NCBI GenBank assembly: GCA_947475295.1
Contig: CANJLF010000001.1
Span: 143,623-207,622 of the forward strand
From: Fidelibacterota bacterium
GTDB lineage: Bacteria > Pseudomonadota > Alphaproteobacteria > Rhodospirillales > Rhodospirillaceae
Direction of reading: 5' to 3'
Length of the DNA: 64,000 nucleotides
Under the pieces are notes generated by a model that worked only from the letters and a program-made list of their open reading frames with translations, was not told the DNA's origin and did no database searches. Within the stretch, counting starts at the first letter, position 1. Each line of letters opens with the position of its first letter. This document shows positions 7,521-16,480 of the stretch, in pieces. A program made the translations under genes and the position numbers.

Positions 7521-9335
7521 ATGCCTGATGATTCCCTCAACCGGTCTGCCGACACTCCGCCGCCGGACGACCAACTGCCGACGACGCCCTTCGCGCTGGT
7601 CTGGGACCAAGTCCGCCGTCACGGCGGCTGGCGGGTCGGGGGCATGGTGGCCTTGGCGCTTCTGGGCGCTTTCGTCGACAATCTTCAGCCTTATGCCTTG
7701 GGCGCCCTGGTCAATGCGCTCGCGGCCATCAGCGTCTTGGGACGCGACGCCGCAGCCTCCGATCACGAGGCGTTGACCTGGTTCACCGTGCTGTGCGCGA
7801 TCTGGGTTCTAGGTCCGGTCTTGTCGCGCATCCATACGCTGGCTAGCACCACAACCATGCTGGCGCTGCGCACACATATTCAGGACGATCTGTTCATTTA
7901 CGTGCACGGCCACGCGCCGCGCTTCTTCCTCGATCAGATGTCGGGCGCTTTGTCGTCGAAGGTGCGTACGGCGGCCCAGGCGGCGACGGGCGTCATCGAC
8001 TACGTCTTCTCGGCCTTGCCGCGCCTGGTGGTGCTGTTCGCCCTGTCGGCCGCCTTGGTCGCGCGGCAAGCACCGCAATTCCTGGCACTTTTCGGCGCCT
8101 TCGCGCTGGTCTTTACCGTTGTCGCGGCGGCGCTCGCGCAGGGCAGCCGCAAATACGCCAAGGCCAATTCCGTCGCCGGCACAGCCTATACCGGCCGCCT
8201 GGTGGATTCCCTCAACAACTGGGATCTGGTGCGCGCCTTCGCGCGCCGCGCCATGGAGCAGTCGACGCTGTCGCCGCTCGCAGATCTTGAATACGACACT
8301 GGTGTGAAGCTGCGCCTGGTCCTGTTCCGCATGCGCTTGGCGCTTCATGCCGTCGGCGTCATGTTCCTGATCGTCGTGGTGTGGTGGGCTTTCCGCGAAG
8401 CGGTAGCGGGGCGGGTGTCGGTCGGCACCTTCACGATGCTGATGTCGCTGAGCCTGCTGATTTCGGCGCACGTCAACACGCTGGGCGACAGCCTGCTCGC
8501 GTTCTTCGAGCAGCTGGGGCATCTCACCGACAGCCTGGAAACCATCACCCAGCCCCATGAGATTGTCGATCCGCCGGGGGCCGCGCCCTTGCAGGTGAGT
8601 GGCGGCGCCGTCGATGTGCGCGACGTGACGTTTCACTATCCCGACGGCACACCGGTTTTCGCGCATCTCAGTCTTGCCATCGCCGCCGGTGAAAAGATCG
8701 GCATCGTTGGTCCATCCGGCGCGGGCAAAAGCACGCTGTTGCGCCTTCTGCGGCGGCAGTTTCCGATCCAAGCCGGCGGCATCTTCATCGACGGCCACGA
8801 CATCGCCGACGTCACCTGGGATTCGCTGCACGAGGCCTTCGCCGAAGTGCCTCAAACCCCCAGCGTCTTCCACCGCTCCGTGCGCGACAACATCATGTAC
8901 GGCCGCCCCAATGCCAGTGAGGCCGAGCTGGTCTCGGCGGCGAAGCTGGCCCATTGCCACGACTTCATCACGGCGCGCGCCGGCGGCTACGATGCCATTG
9001 TCGGCGAGAAGGGCATGAAGCTTTCCGGCGGCGAGCGCCAGCGGGTCGCCATCGCGCGGTCCTTTCTGAAAAACGCGCCGATCCTAATTCTCGACGAGGC
9101 CACATCGTCCCTCGACAGCGAGGCCGAGCATCTGATTCAGGACGGTCTTTTGACGCTCATGGAGGGGCGCACCGTCATCGCGGTGGCGCACCGGCTCTCG
9201 ACGATCATGCATCTGGACCGTATTGTCGTGCTGGAGGAGGGCCGGATCATCGAGCAAGGCGCGCACGCGGAACTTTTGAAGCTGAACGGCACCTATGCCC
9301 GTCTTTGGAATCGTCAGGCCGGAGGATTCATGTGA
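7521..9335 (+). CDS. ABC exporter, fused membrane and ATPase domains
   Basis: A half-transporter of about 604 residues that works as a dimer in the inner membrane. The first ~330 residues hold about six membrane helices. The ATPase domain has Walker A GPSGAGKST, a Q-loop (AEVPQTPS), signature LSGGERQRVAIA, Walker B ILILDEATSSLD and the switch His in AHRLST. It resembles the MsbA/HlyB-type or heavy-metal tolerance exporters; the substrate is open. ATG at 7521 was preferred over TTG at 7515, although neither has a clear ribosome site. Its TGA overlaps the GST start, so the two genes are coupled. Confidence 0.9.
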   Translation: MPDDSLNRSADTPPPDDQLPTTPFALVWDQVRRHGGWRVGGMVALALLGAFVDNLQPYALGALVNALAAISVLGRDAAASDHEALTWFTVLCAIWVLGPVLSRIHTLASTTTMLALRTHIQDDLFIYVHGHAPRFFLDQMSGALSSKVRTAAQAATGVIDYVFSALPRLVVLFALSAALVARQAPQFLALFGAFALVFTVVAAALAQGSRKYAKANSVAGTAYTGRLVDSLNNWDLVRAFARRAMEQSTLSPLADLEYDTGVKLRLVLFRMRLALHAVGVMFLIVVVWWAFREAVAGRVSVGTFTMLMSLSLLISAHVNTLGDSLLAFFEQLGHLTDSLETITQPHEIVDPPGAAPLQVSGGAVDVRDVTFHYPDGTPVFAHLSLAIAAGEKIGIVGPSGAGKSTLLRLLRRQFPIQAGGIFIDGHDIADVTWDSLHEAFAEVPQTPSVFHRSVRDNIMYGRPNASEAELVSAAKLAHCHDFITARAGGYDAIVGEKGMKLSGGERQRVAIARSFLKNAPILILDEATSSLDSEAEHLIQDGLLTLMEGRTVIAVAHRLSTIMHLDRIVVLEEGRIIEQGAHAELLKLNGTYARLWNRQAGGFM

Positions 9336-10054
9336 TGAGCCTCACGTTGTTCCAGTTCAAGCCGATGTTCGGGCTACCGAACGCCAGTCCCTTTTGCATG
9401 AAGCTGGAAACCTATCTGCGCCTGGCCGGCCTTGATTACAACGTGGTGCACTTGAGGAACCGGCCACGTTCGTCCACGGGCAAAGCACCCTATGTCGAGA
9501 TCGACGGCGAGCTCATGGCGGACTCAGGGCTTATCATCGCCCACCTTGAGCGCAGCCATGGCCACCCCGTAGACGGCAAGCTGACCTTGGCTCAGCGCGC
9601 CGAAGCGCTGGCGTTCCAGCGGCTCATGGAAGAGCACCTGTACTGGGTCGCGGTCTATATGCGCTGGGCCGATCCCGACACGAGGCCGCAATGGCGGCCC
9701 TATATGCAAGAGCTCTTGGGTGTGCCGGTTTTCCTGGCGCCCTTTGTCGCCCGCGTGGCCCAGCGCCAAGTTATAAAGACCTTGCGCGCCCACGGCATCG
9801 GCCGCCACGCGCCGGAGGTCATCTGGCAAATGGGCATCGCCGATGTTCAGGCCCTGGCCCATTGGTTGGGCGGCCGCGCCTGGGCCTTCGACGATCAGCC
9901 CACGTCGCTTGATGCCTGTATCGCCGCGTTCATCGGCAATATCGTGCGCACGCCCTGGAACAATCCGCTGACGGCGGCGACGCTGAAACACACGAGCTTG
10001 GTTGCGCATTTTGAGCGTGTCATGGCTCGCTGCTTTCCGGAACTCGCGGCGTAA
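9335..10054 (+). CDS. glutathione S-transferase family protein (Fax/metaxin-like)
   Basis: 239 residues: a thioredoxin-like N-terminal domain (LFQFKPMFG...ASPFCMKLETYL) with a Ser-Pro-Phe-Cys segment at the active-site position, the cis-Pro region KAPYVEIDG and the ADSGLII turn, then an all-helical C-terminal domain. This layout resembles the failed-axon-connection/metaxin-like branch of GSTs rather than classical detoxifying GSTs. The ATG overlaps the stop of the ABC gene (TGATG) and has GGAGG 9 bases upstream, so it is translationally coupled to the exporter. Substrate unknown. Confidence 0.82.
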   Translation: MSLTLFQFKPMFGLPNASPFCMKLETYLRLAGLDYNVVHLRNRPRSSTGKAPYVEIDGELMADSGLIIAHLERSHGHPVDGKLTLAQRAEALAFQRLMEEHLYWVAVYMRWADPDTRPQWRPYMQELLGVPVFLAPFVARVAQRQVIKTLRAHGIGRHAPEVIWQMGIADVQALAHWLGGRAWAFDDQPTSLDACIAAFIGNIVRTPWNNPLTAATLKHTSLVAHFERVMARCFPELAA

Positions 10055-10059
10055 CACGC

Positions 10060-11613
10060 TTAAGCTCTGGCGTTTTCGGCAAGGTGAAGATACCACTGTG
10101 CGCGATAGGTCGCGCGCAGCAGGTTCTTTTGCACTTTACCCATAGCGTTACGGGGCAGGGCTTCGGCCACGACGATCATCTTGGGCACTTTGAAGTTGGC
10201 CAGGGATTCGCGTAAGGCCGCGCGGACCGCGTCACTATTAAGCGCCGCCGCGCCGGCATCCATGGTGACAACGGCCAGGCCCGCTTCGCCAAAATCCGGA
10301 TGGGGCATGCCGACCACGGCCGACTCGGCCACACCGGGCAGAGCGTCGATGATCGCCTCGATCTCCTTGGGGTACACGTTGAAGCCGCCGCTGATCATCA
10401 TGTCCTTGGCGCGACCGACGATATTGACCATGCCGTCGGGCTCGAAGTGCGCAAGATCGCCGGTTTTGAAAAACCCGTCGGCGGTGAAATCCTCTGCGGT
10501 CTTTTCGGGCTTGCGCCAGTAGCCGACAAACAGATTGGGCCCCTTGATTTGGATCTCGCCGGTCTCGCCCTTGGGCAGGTCACGATTGTCGGTATCGACA
10601 ATGCGCAAAGTGACGCCCGGCAAGGGCCAGCCCACGGCCCCGGCGTGACGCGGCTTATCAAGGTCCGCGCTGGTAATCATGCCGGCTTCAGTCATGCCGT
10701 AGCGCTCGACGATCTGTTGTGCGCTGCTGGCGGCGAAGCTCGCGAAGGTTTCAGGCAGAAGCGGCGCGGACCCGCAGAGAAACAAGCGGATATTACTGCA
10801 CAGCCGCGGCGTCAGCGCGGGGTGGGCGGCCAGGCGCACGTAATAGGTCGGAACGCCCATAAAGACCGTCGCACGCGGCAGATCCCTGATCACATCGTCG
10901 GCGACGAACTTCTGGTGAAAGATCATGCCGCTGCCGTTCATCAGCGTTGTGTTGAGCGCCACGAAAAGCCCATGAACATGGAAGATCGGCAGCGAATGCA
11001 GCAGCACGTCGCCGGGCTTGAATTTCCAAAGGCGATGCAGCGTCTCGGCATTGGAGCTGAGATTGTTATGGCTCAGCATGACGCCCTTGGGTTTACCGGT
11101 AGTGCCCGAGGAATAGAGGATCGACGCCAGATCCGACGACGCGCGCGGCACCGTGGTGAAGGTCGCAGCCTCACCGGCGCACTGGTCCATCAAAGTTCCG
11201 CTGCCGTCGGCGGCAAGCGTCAGACGGTGCGCGATGCCCCGCGTGGTGCAGAGGGCAGCTAGCGTCGCATCGCCAGGATCGCAGACAACAATATGTGGCT
11301 CAGCATCGGCCAGGAAGTAGTCCAACTCGTCGGCGCGATAGGCAGTGTTGAGCGGCAGAAACACCGCACCGGCCCGCAAACAGGCGAGATAGAGAAACAC
11401 CGCCTGGGGCGATTTCTCTACCTGCACAACGACGCGGTCGCCGGGTTTTGTGCCTAACTTCGTGAGCAGATTGGCCAGGCGCGCCGAAGCGGCATCGAGA
11501 GCGGCGTAGGAAAAGACATCGCCGCCCGGCAAAGTCATGAAGGGCACGCCAAGGTCCTTGGGGAACCGCGCGCGGAAAATGTCGAACAGATTGGTGCTGC
11601 GTGAATCGGCCAT
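10060..11613 (-). CDS. acyl-CoA synthetase, malonyl-CoA synthetase-like
   Basis: An AMP-forming ligase of about 517 residues in the ANL family. Seen: the P-loop-like SSGTTGKPKGVMLSH, the A5 motif RYGMTEAGM, TGDLAHF, the hinge GRAKDMMISGGFNVYP and the C-terminal catalytic Lys region NAMGKVQKN. The GAVGWPLPGV segment after the A5 motif and the size fit MatB-type malonyl-CoA ligases (malonate + CoA + ATP), but related short-chain ligases cannot be excluded. The start at 11613 gives MADSRSTNLFD. Its end is 5 bases from the convergent GST gene. Confidence 0.8.
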   Translation of the reverse strand: MADSRSTNLFDIFRARFPKDLGVPFMTLPGGDVFSYAALDAASARLANLLTKLGTKPGDRVVVQVEKSPQAVFLYLACLRAGAVFLPLNTAYRADELDYFLADAEPHIVVCDPGDATLAALCTTRGIAHRLTLAADGSGTLMDQCAGEAATFTTVPRASSDLASILYSSGTTGKPKGVMLSHNNLSSNAETLHRLWKFKPGDVLLHSLPIFHVHGLFVALNTTLMNGSGMIFHQKFVADDVIRDLPRATVFMGVPTYYVRLAAHPALTPRLCSNIRLFLCGSAPLLPETFASFAASSAQQIVERYGMTEAGMITSADLDKPRHAGAVGWPLPGVTLRIVDTDNRDLPKGETGEIQIKGPNLFVGYWRKPEKTAEDFTADGFFKTGDLAHFEPDGMVNIVGRAKDMMISGGFNVYPKEIEAIIDALPGVAESAVVGMPHPDFGEAGLAVVTMDAGAAALNSDAVRAALRESLANFKVPKMIVVAEALPRNAMGKVQKNLLRATYRAQWYLHLAENARA

Positions 11614-11691
11614 GAGTCCTTCATAGCCGACCAAAGCCCGGGCGCAAGGGTGCCGGATTTAAATCCTGGGCTAAATCCCTACTAAAAGCTT

Positions 11692-11868
11692 TTAGGCGAC
11701 GGTGTTGAGGCTTTGGCCCCGGAAGGGATGGGGACTCGGGGTGTCGGCTACCGGGCGCTCGGCCTTGGGCGGCGGCGGCGGATTGGCGTTTTGTGCCGGG
11801 CCGGGGTCCTTCACGCGGGTGGACTGGGTCTGTTGAAAACCGGCGGGTTCGTTAGTGATCGGGTCCAT
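11692..11868 (-). CDS. small Pro-rich hypothetical protein
   Basis: A 58-residue ORF beginning MDPITNEPAGF, with a run of five prolines, and no hydrophobic segment; probably cytosolic and disordered. AAGGA lies 7 bases before the ATG at 11868; the longer frame to 11937 lacks a good site. It lies upstream of the ligase gene on the same strand. The stop falls in a perfect 14-base palindrome (11682-11695). No family recognised. Confidence 0.55.
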   Translation of the reverse strand: MDPITNEPAGFQQTQSTRVKDPGPAQNANPPPPPKAERPVADTPSPHPFRGQSLNTVA

Positions 11869-11991
11869 GGCTCGTTCCTTTTCGCGTCTGAGCAGCGCGT
11901 TAAGGGACAGACTGGCCTGGGCCGCCGGTCCTTTCAACCCTCAAATAGTTAGGGTTGATGTTAGCCCAAAAAATACAACTATTGGTATGGG

Positions 11992-13200
11992 TTAGAGATC
12001 TTTCAGCGCTAAAGATGGATCGGCGAGTCTCATTGGGTCGGGCCGGGTCCGGGCGGCGATGAGCTTTTTGGACTGGAGAAAGTCCTTGGCCATGTTGACC
12101 GCCTGGCAGGCCACAAAGACCCCCTCGCGCAAATAGCAGGCCGAGAATTTGTGCGCGGCCATGGACCCGCGAATCACGATCCGGTCGCCGGGTTTGGAGA
12201 GGCCGGTCATCTGCAGTTTCAGATCGTACTGGTCCGACCAGAACCACGGCACTTCGGTCACGGGTTGCGGATTGCCCATGATCGCGTGGGCGGCGGCTTT
12301 GCCCTGGGCCAGGGCGTTGGGCACCGACTCCAGACGCAAGCATCCGCCGATAACTTCATTGGGGTGGTTGGTGCAATCGCCGGCGGCAAAAATATCGGGA
12401 TCGGCCGTGCGTGCGCAGTCGTCGACGACAATGCCGTTGTTCACGGCAAGGCCGGCATCGGCGGCCAGTTCCACATTGGGCACGATCCCGATTCCGACAA
12501 TCACGATATCCGCCGCGACGATGCTGTCGCCGCAGATCACGCGCTCGACTCTGCCCGCACCTTCAAAGGCCGTGACAGCAGCCGAAGTGCGGATGTCGAC
12601 GCCGGCGGCGCGGTGCACGTCGGTGTAGAACCGCGACATTTCCGGCGCCACAACGCGGTTCAGCACCAAGGGCTGCATTTCGAGAACAGTGACTTTGCAG
12701 CCGCGTTTGATCGCGACCGCCGCCACTTCAAGGCCAATGTATCCGCCCCCGACAATGACCAGCTTCGCACCGGCCGTGAGACGATCACGAAAGGCCAGCA
12801 CGTCGTCGATAGTGCGGAGGTAGTGCACGCCGGGAAGACCGGCGCCGGGACAATTCATCTTGCGTACGCGTCCGCCCGTGGCCAGTACAAGCTTGCTGTA
12901 AGGCAGCGGCTCGCCTTCAGCGAGATGCACGCTCCGGGCGGCGCGGTCGATGCGTGTAACCGTGGTTTTCTGCAGTAAAACCAGGCTTTTCTCGGCATAA
13001 AACGCCGCCGGTCGCATGAACATGCGCTCTTCAGATACTTCGCCGGCGAGGAAGCTTTTCGACAGTGGTGGGCGCTCATAGGGCACATAGGGCTCATCGC
13101 CGACGACGGTGACCGCACCTTCAAAGCCCAGCTGGCGCAAGGACAGCGCGGCCTGTCCGCCGGCTTGTCCGCCACCGATAATGATGACTGCTTCGCTCAT
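11992..13200 (-). CDS. FAD-dependent ferredoxin/rubredoxin-type reductase
   Basis: 402 residues. Two Rossmann motifs are present, IIIGGGQAGGQAA at the N-terminus (FAD) and VIVGGGYIGLEVAA in the middle (NAD(P)H), plus the FAD signature DIFAAGDCTNHP and a C-terminal reductase domain (VPWFWSDQYDLKLQMTG). These are typical of ferredoxin reductases of Rieske oxygenase or P450 systems (BphA4/PdR type), which pass electrons from NADH to a ferredoxin. No ferredoxin or oxygenase gene is adjacent, so the partner is elsewhere. Confidence 0.9.
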   Translation of the reverse strand: MSEAVIIIGGGQAGGQAALSLRQLGFEGAVTVVGDEPYVPYERPPLSKSFLAGEVSEERMFMRPAAFYAEKSLVLLQKTTVTRIDRAARSVHLAEGEPLPYSKLVLATGGRVRKMNCPGAGLPGVHYLRTIDDVLAFRDRLTAGAKLVIVGGGYIGLEVAAVAIKRGCKVTVLEMQPLVLNRVVAPEMSRFYTDVHRAAGVDIRTSAAVTAFEGAGRVERVICGDSIVAADIVIVGIGIVPNVELAADAGLAVNNGIVVDDCARTADPDIFAAGDCTNHPNEVIGGCLRLESVPNALAQGKAAAHAIMGNPQPVTEVPWFWSDQYDLKLQMTGLSKPGDRIVIRGSMAAHKFSACYLREGVFVACQAVNMAKDFLQSKKLIAARTRPDPMRLADPSLALKDL

Positions 13201-13257
13201 GAGGAGGAGAGTTTATCCCGCCGCCGGAAAAAGGGGAGAAGGATCAACGGTGGGAGT

Positions 13258-13848
13258 CTAGCGATCGCGGATGGAATCGCCGGCCACGAGTTTGTCGATC
13301 TGGTCTTGGGTAAGACCTTCTCTGGGATCTTCCTTGGTCGTCGGCCGTGGTCCGCCCTTGCCGCGTTTTTCTTCGCCCTCGTTCATGACCTCGGACCGGC
13401 GACGCCGGTCGGGCCCGAAGTAAAGGCCGACATCGACAAAGGGCCGCGGCCGTTCGATGACTTCGCGGATTCGCAGGATCAGGCTCTTGGCATTGAAAGG
13501 CTTGGCGACGTATTCCGTCACCCCGGCATTGCGCGCCATGATGACCTTTTCGCGCCGGGTCTCCGACGTGATCATGATCATCGGCGTGAATTTGAGCGGG
13601 CCCCTGTCGGCCCGCACGGCCTTCAGCAGCTCGACGCCGTTCATGGGCGCCAGCAGGGCTTCGGTCAGGACGATATCGGGCGGCCAGCTGCGCATGATCG
13701 ACAGCGCCTCGCCGCCGTGGTGAGCCTCATCGATCCGCTTACAGCCCAGCGTCTCAAGAATGTTTTTGATCACCCGGCGCATGTAGGCACGGTCATCCAC
13801 GACCAGAAAACTGATCGGCTTCAAATAGTCTGATGTGGCCGATACCAT
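13258..13848 (-). CDS. CheY-like response regulator with Glu at the phospho-acceptor position
   Basis: 196 residues: a receiver domain (about 12-130) and a charged, probably disordered tail with GPDRRRR, a feature common in alphaproteobacterial single-domain regulators. The acidic pair D18-D19 (VVDDR), T94 (MITSET) and K116 (VAKPF) are conserved, but the strand-3 acceptor Asp is Glu63 (DIVLTEALL). A Glu there cannot be phosphorylated normally and may mimic the active state. There is no output domain, so it probably acts by protein contact. No kinase is adjacent. Confidence 0.88.
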   Translation of the reverse strand: MVSATSDYLKPISFLVVDDRAYMRRVIKNILETLGCKRIDEAHHGGEALSIMRSWPPDIVLTEALLAPMNGVELLKAVRADRGPLKFTPMIMITSETRREKVIMARNAGVTEYVAKPFNAKSLILRIREVIERPRPFVDVGLYFGPDRRRRSEVMNEGEEKRGKGGPRPTTKEDPREGLTQDQIDKLVAGDSIRDR

Positions 13849-13982
13849 ATCGCCGTGCTCATACTTACGCGTGAGCCGCTTTGATGCGCGCAGCCCACCC
13901 CACCACCGTCGGGAGGATGCCCCCGAATCTTTAAGGTATTCTTTCTGTTAGGAAATTTAAACCCGTTACAAAGGACTGGCCG

Positions 13983-14651
13983 ATGGCACCCCCGGTGAAA
14001 CCGCCAATTGTGACAACCGCCGGCCATTTAAGGGCCACCCACTTGGCAGCTCATGCCCCCCGCACATGGCAGCGTATGCTCTCGGGCCGGCGCTTGAACC
14101 TGATCGAGCCTTCACCGCTAGATATCGAGATCGAGGACATCGCCCTGGGCCTTGCCCGCAATACCCGGTGGAACGGCCAGACCCACGGCCCCCACGGCTG
14201 GAGTGTGGCGCAGCATTCGGATTTGGTGGTGGAGATTGTGCGCCGCATCAAGCCGCGGGCCGGCGCCCGCCTGCTGATGGCGGCAAAACTCCACGATGCC
14301 TCCGAATACGTCACGCACGACCTGATCACGCCTTTGAAAGCCGTGGTCGGCGACGTCTTTAAGGAAGTCGAGCAGCGGCTGACCCGCGCCATCTACCTGC
14401 GCTTCGGCCTCGTGCCTATTCTGCCGCCAGCGGACAAGGCGCTCATCAAAGAGGCCGACCGTATCGCGGCGGCGACCGAAGCGGTTCAGCTGGCGGGCTT
14501 CACCGCCGCCGAGTGCCGCTCGGTGCTCAACTTCAAGGAAAAGCCGCTGAAGGATGTTAAGCTCATTCCACTGCCGGTGGCGGAAGCTGAGCGCGTATTC
14601 CTGGATGGATTTCACGCCCTCGAAAAAGCCATCGCGTTGCAAGCGCGCTAA
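13983..14651 (+). CDS. HD-domain hydrolase (YfbR-like)
   Basis: 222 residues. The metal-binding HD-domain set is visible: His in SVAQHSD, the HD pair in AAKLHDASEYVTHD and a distal Asp in KEADRIAAATEA. This pattern matches YfbR-type 5'-nucleotidases and related phosphohydrolases; the exact substrate is not given by sequence. AAGGA stands 8 bases before the ATG. The DUF423 gene follows after 22 bases, probably in the same transcript. Confidence 0.82.
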   Translation: MAPPVKPPIVTTAGHLRATHLAAHAPRTWQRMLSGRRLNLIEPSPLDIEIEDIALGLARNTRWNGQTHGPHGWSVAQHSDLVVEIVRRIKPRAGARLLMAAKLHDASEYVTHDLITPLKAVVGDVFKEVEQRLTRAIYLRFGLVPILPPADKALIKEADRIAAATEAVQLAGFTAAECRSVLNFKEKPLKDVKLIPLPVAEAERVFLDGFHALEKAIALQAR

Positions 14652-14673
14652 AAGAGAGCAAGGGACACAACGC

Positions 14674-15096
14674 ATGACACTCAGCCGCTTCGCCGTCGGG
14701 ATGTATATTTTCGGAGCGCTTTCCGCGCTGATCTCGGTGGCGCTGGCGGCGCTGACATCCCACGGCCTCGCCAATCTCGCACCCGCGGGCGATGCCGCCG
14801 TCGAGTGGTTCAAGATCGCCACGGACTTCCAAATGAGCCATGCGCTAGGCTTGATTCTGGTCACGGCGATTGCGGAGCAATTGGCCGTCGGTCGCCCACG
14901 CATGTTGATGAGTGCGGCAGCGGTATTGCTTGGCGCGGGCGCACTGCTCTTTCCGGCGGGACTGTATTCGCTGTCTTTCGGCGGGCCGGTGTTCTCCGCG
15001 CCTTGGGGCGGAACCGCCGCCATGGCGGGCTGGGCGCTGTTCGCGGTTGCCGCCGGCCTCGCGCTTAAATCAAAGCCGGACGCGACTGCAGATTAA
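14674..15096 (+). CDS. DUF423 family membrane protein
   Basis: 140 residues with four predicted membrane helices, starting MTLSRFAVGMYIFGAL and ending LKSKPDATAD. The pattern (AALTSHGLANL early, TDFQMSHALGL in the second helix, GGPVFSAPWGGTAAMAGW near the end) is that of the YgdD/DUF423 inner-membrane family, whose function is unknown. Start at 14674 follows an AGGGA. The stop codon shares TTAA with the stop of the convergent gene. Confidence 0.85.
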   Translation: MTLSRFAVGMYIFGALSALISVALAALTSHGLANLAPAGDAAVEWFKIATDFQMSHALGLILVTAIAEQLAVGRPRMLMSAAAVLLGAGALLFPAGLYSLSFGGPVFSAPWGGTAAMAGWALFAVAAGLALKSKPDATAD

Positions 15097-15734
15097 ATCC
15101 GCCCCACGACCTTGCGCGCCAAAGCCTCTTCCATCTTACGCTGCGAGGCTTTGTCGCCGTTCTGCAGAAAGACGGAGACGCCGAAGCTGGTGTCGCCCTT
15201 GCGCACGGCGGTGCCGTCGCCCCACCACAGCGCTTCGTCGCCAATGCCATCAAGCGCGATCGGAGCGGCGGGAATGATCTGGTGTTCGAAAGCATCGCGG
15301 AAGCTTTGCAGGAACTGGGCGGCATAGCCGCCGCCCTTGGGCCAGACCATGGCGTTGAGAATGGCGAAGCGGCGGCCGTCCATGGGCAGGTTCGGATCAT
15401 CGAGATCGACGGCCTCGTTGGCGAACCGCCAGAAACATGTCGAGGAATAGGTGCCGGGCGGCGCGTAGTCGCCCTTGCCGCCGACTTCGCCGTCGTCGCG
15501 CCGTTCGGCCGGTGTGACCTTGGCGCCGACGGCCGCGGACACTTCCTCGTCACTCAGGAGCGCGCAGGCATTGATCGGCGTGTCTTGCGTGGTCTTGGTG
15601 GTTGCCGCCCCAGCGGTCCCCGCTGTCTCCGCGAATCCCACGGCCCGATGCGCCTGATGATAGGAATAAACCGCCTCGCCCGCCAAGGCTAGGACGGCGA
15701 CGGCGATCATGCTCTTTGTGGCAAGCGTGGTCAT
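15093..15734 (-). CDS. membrane-anchored or exported hypothetical protein
   Basis: 213 residues. The N-terminal helix (MIAVAVLALAGEAVYSY) is a membrane anchor or signal; the rest is periplasmic, with two Cys (CALLSDEEVSAAVG and TYSSTCFWRF) that could form a disulfide. The CALLSDEEV..AVG start of the mature part is typical of DUF3558-like or related secreted domains, but I cannot assign it firmly. AGGAGA lies 7 bases before the ATG at 15734. The gene overlaps the DUF423 stop tail to tail by four bases. Confidence 0.75.
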   Translation of the reverse strand: MTTLATKSMIAVAVLALAGEAVYSYHQAHRAVGFAETAGTAGAATTKTTQDTPINACALLSDEEVSAAVGAKVTPAERRDDGEVGGKGDYAPPGTYSSTCFWRFANEAVDLDDPNLPMDGRRFAILNAMVWPKGGGYAAQFLQSFRDAFEHQIIPAAPIALDGIGDEALWWGDGTAVRKGDTSFGVSVFLQNGDKASQRKMEEALARKVVGRI

Positions 15735-15889
15735 GGCGGCTCTCCTTTTGTTCTTTCGCACATATAAGGCACAAAGGCCGCCGGATAAAGGCCGCTCCAT
15801 GGCGATTATTGAGGTCTTTGGCCTAGACGCCGCAAATTGGCTATATTCCGCGGGGTCCATGAGGCGGGTCGCTGCGGCAGAGGGGGCCG

Positions 15890-16042
15890 ATGATGTCGGA
15901 TGGCGTGAGGAAATTCGGGCGCGGGTTGCTCGCGGCGGGGATCTGCTTTGCCTTCATGGCCCACTGCGGCAACGTCACCATCAACAAGAAAATCGCCAGG
16001 ACCGATATTCCCGCCGTTGGTCGCGAAACCAAATTGAGCTAG
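15890..16042 (+). CDS. possible small lipoprotein (50 residues)
   Basis: Starts with ATGATG at 15890 after an AGAGGGGG ribosome site. It encodes a basic n-region (SDGVRKFGRG), a hydrophobic stretch (LLAAGICFAF) and MAHC-GN, a plausible lipobox, then a polar tail ending RETKLS. It resembles the tiny lipoproteins of alphaproteobacteria that are often missed. No homology claim is possible from sight. The TfoX-like gene starts 41 bases downstream. Confidence 0.5.
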   Translation: MMSDGVRKFGRGLLAAGICFAFMAHCGNVTINKKIARTDIPAVGRETKLS

Positions 16043-16083
16043 AAAACAGCCGCGCCGTTCGTTTTCACCGCCGGATTCTTTAC

Positions 16084-16476
16084 GTGGCCGACTTTTTCTT
16101 TCCCGACTATGTCTTGGAACAACTGGCCGCCTTTGGCGGCGTGACGCTGCGGCCTATGTTCGGCGGCCACGGGCTGTTCAAGGGCGGCGTGATGTTCGGC
16201 CTCATCAGCAACGGCGAGCTGTTTTTCAAAATTGACGACAGCAATCGCCCCGATTTCGAGGCCAAGAAGTCCCAGCCCTTCTCCTATGAAGCGCGCGGCC
16301 GCAAGATTGCCATGTCTTATTGGTTTGTGCCCGAGGACGTGATCGAGGACAGCGGCAATTTGCGGGACTGGGCCACCAAGGCCCACGCCGCTGCCCTTCA
16401 CGGCCGCAAGGCCGAAGTGTCGCGCCCGAAAGCCCGCCGCCGTGCCCTAGGCCAGCCCGCGCGCCGGCGCAGGTGA
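16084..16476 (+). CDS. TfoX N-terminal domain protein
   Basis: About 130 residues. The domain is recognised from YVLEQLAAFGGVTLRPMFGG, GLFKGGVMFGLI, ELFFKIDD, PFSYEARGRKIAMSYWFVPE and a C-terminal basic tail (RPKARRRALGQPARRRR). This is the N-terminal half of TfoX, a competence regulator in Haemophilus; stand-alone copies are widespread and their role is unclear. A GTG at 16084 gives MADFFFPDYV; the frame is open further upstream but would overlap the small lipoprotein ORF. Confidence 0.82.
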   Translation: MADFFFPDYVLEQLAAFGGVTLRPMFGGHGLFKGGVMFGLISNGELFFKIDDSNRPDFEAKKSQPFSYEARGRKIAMSYWFVPEDVIEDSGNLRDWATKAHAAALHGRKAEVSRPKARRRALGQPARRRR

Positions 16477-16480
16477 ACGG

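Noticed and set aside
11682..11695. Perfect 14-base palindrome CTAAAAGCTTTTAG
   Set aside because: It overlaps the stop of a small gene and is AT-rich with no loop or T tract; not convincing as a terminator or operator.
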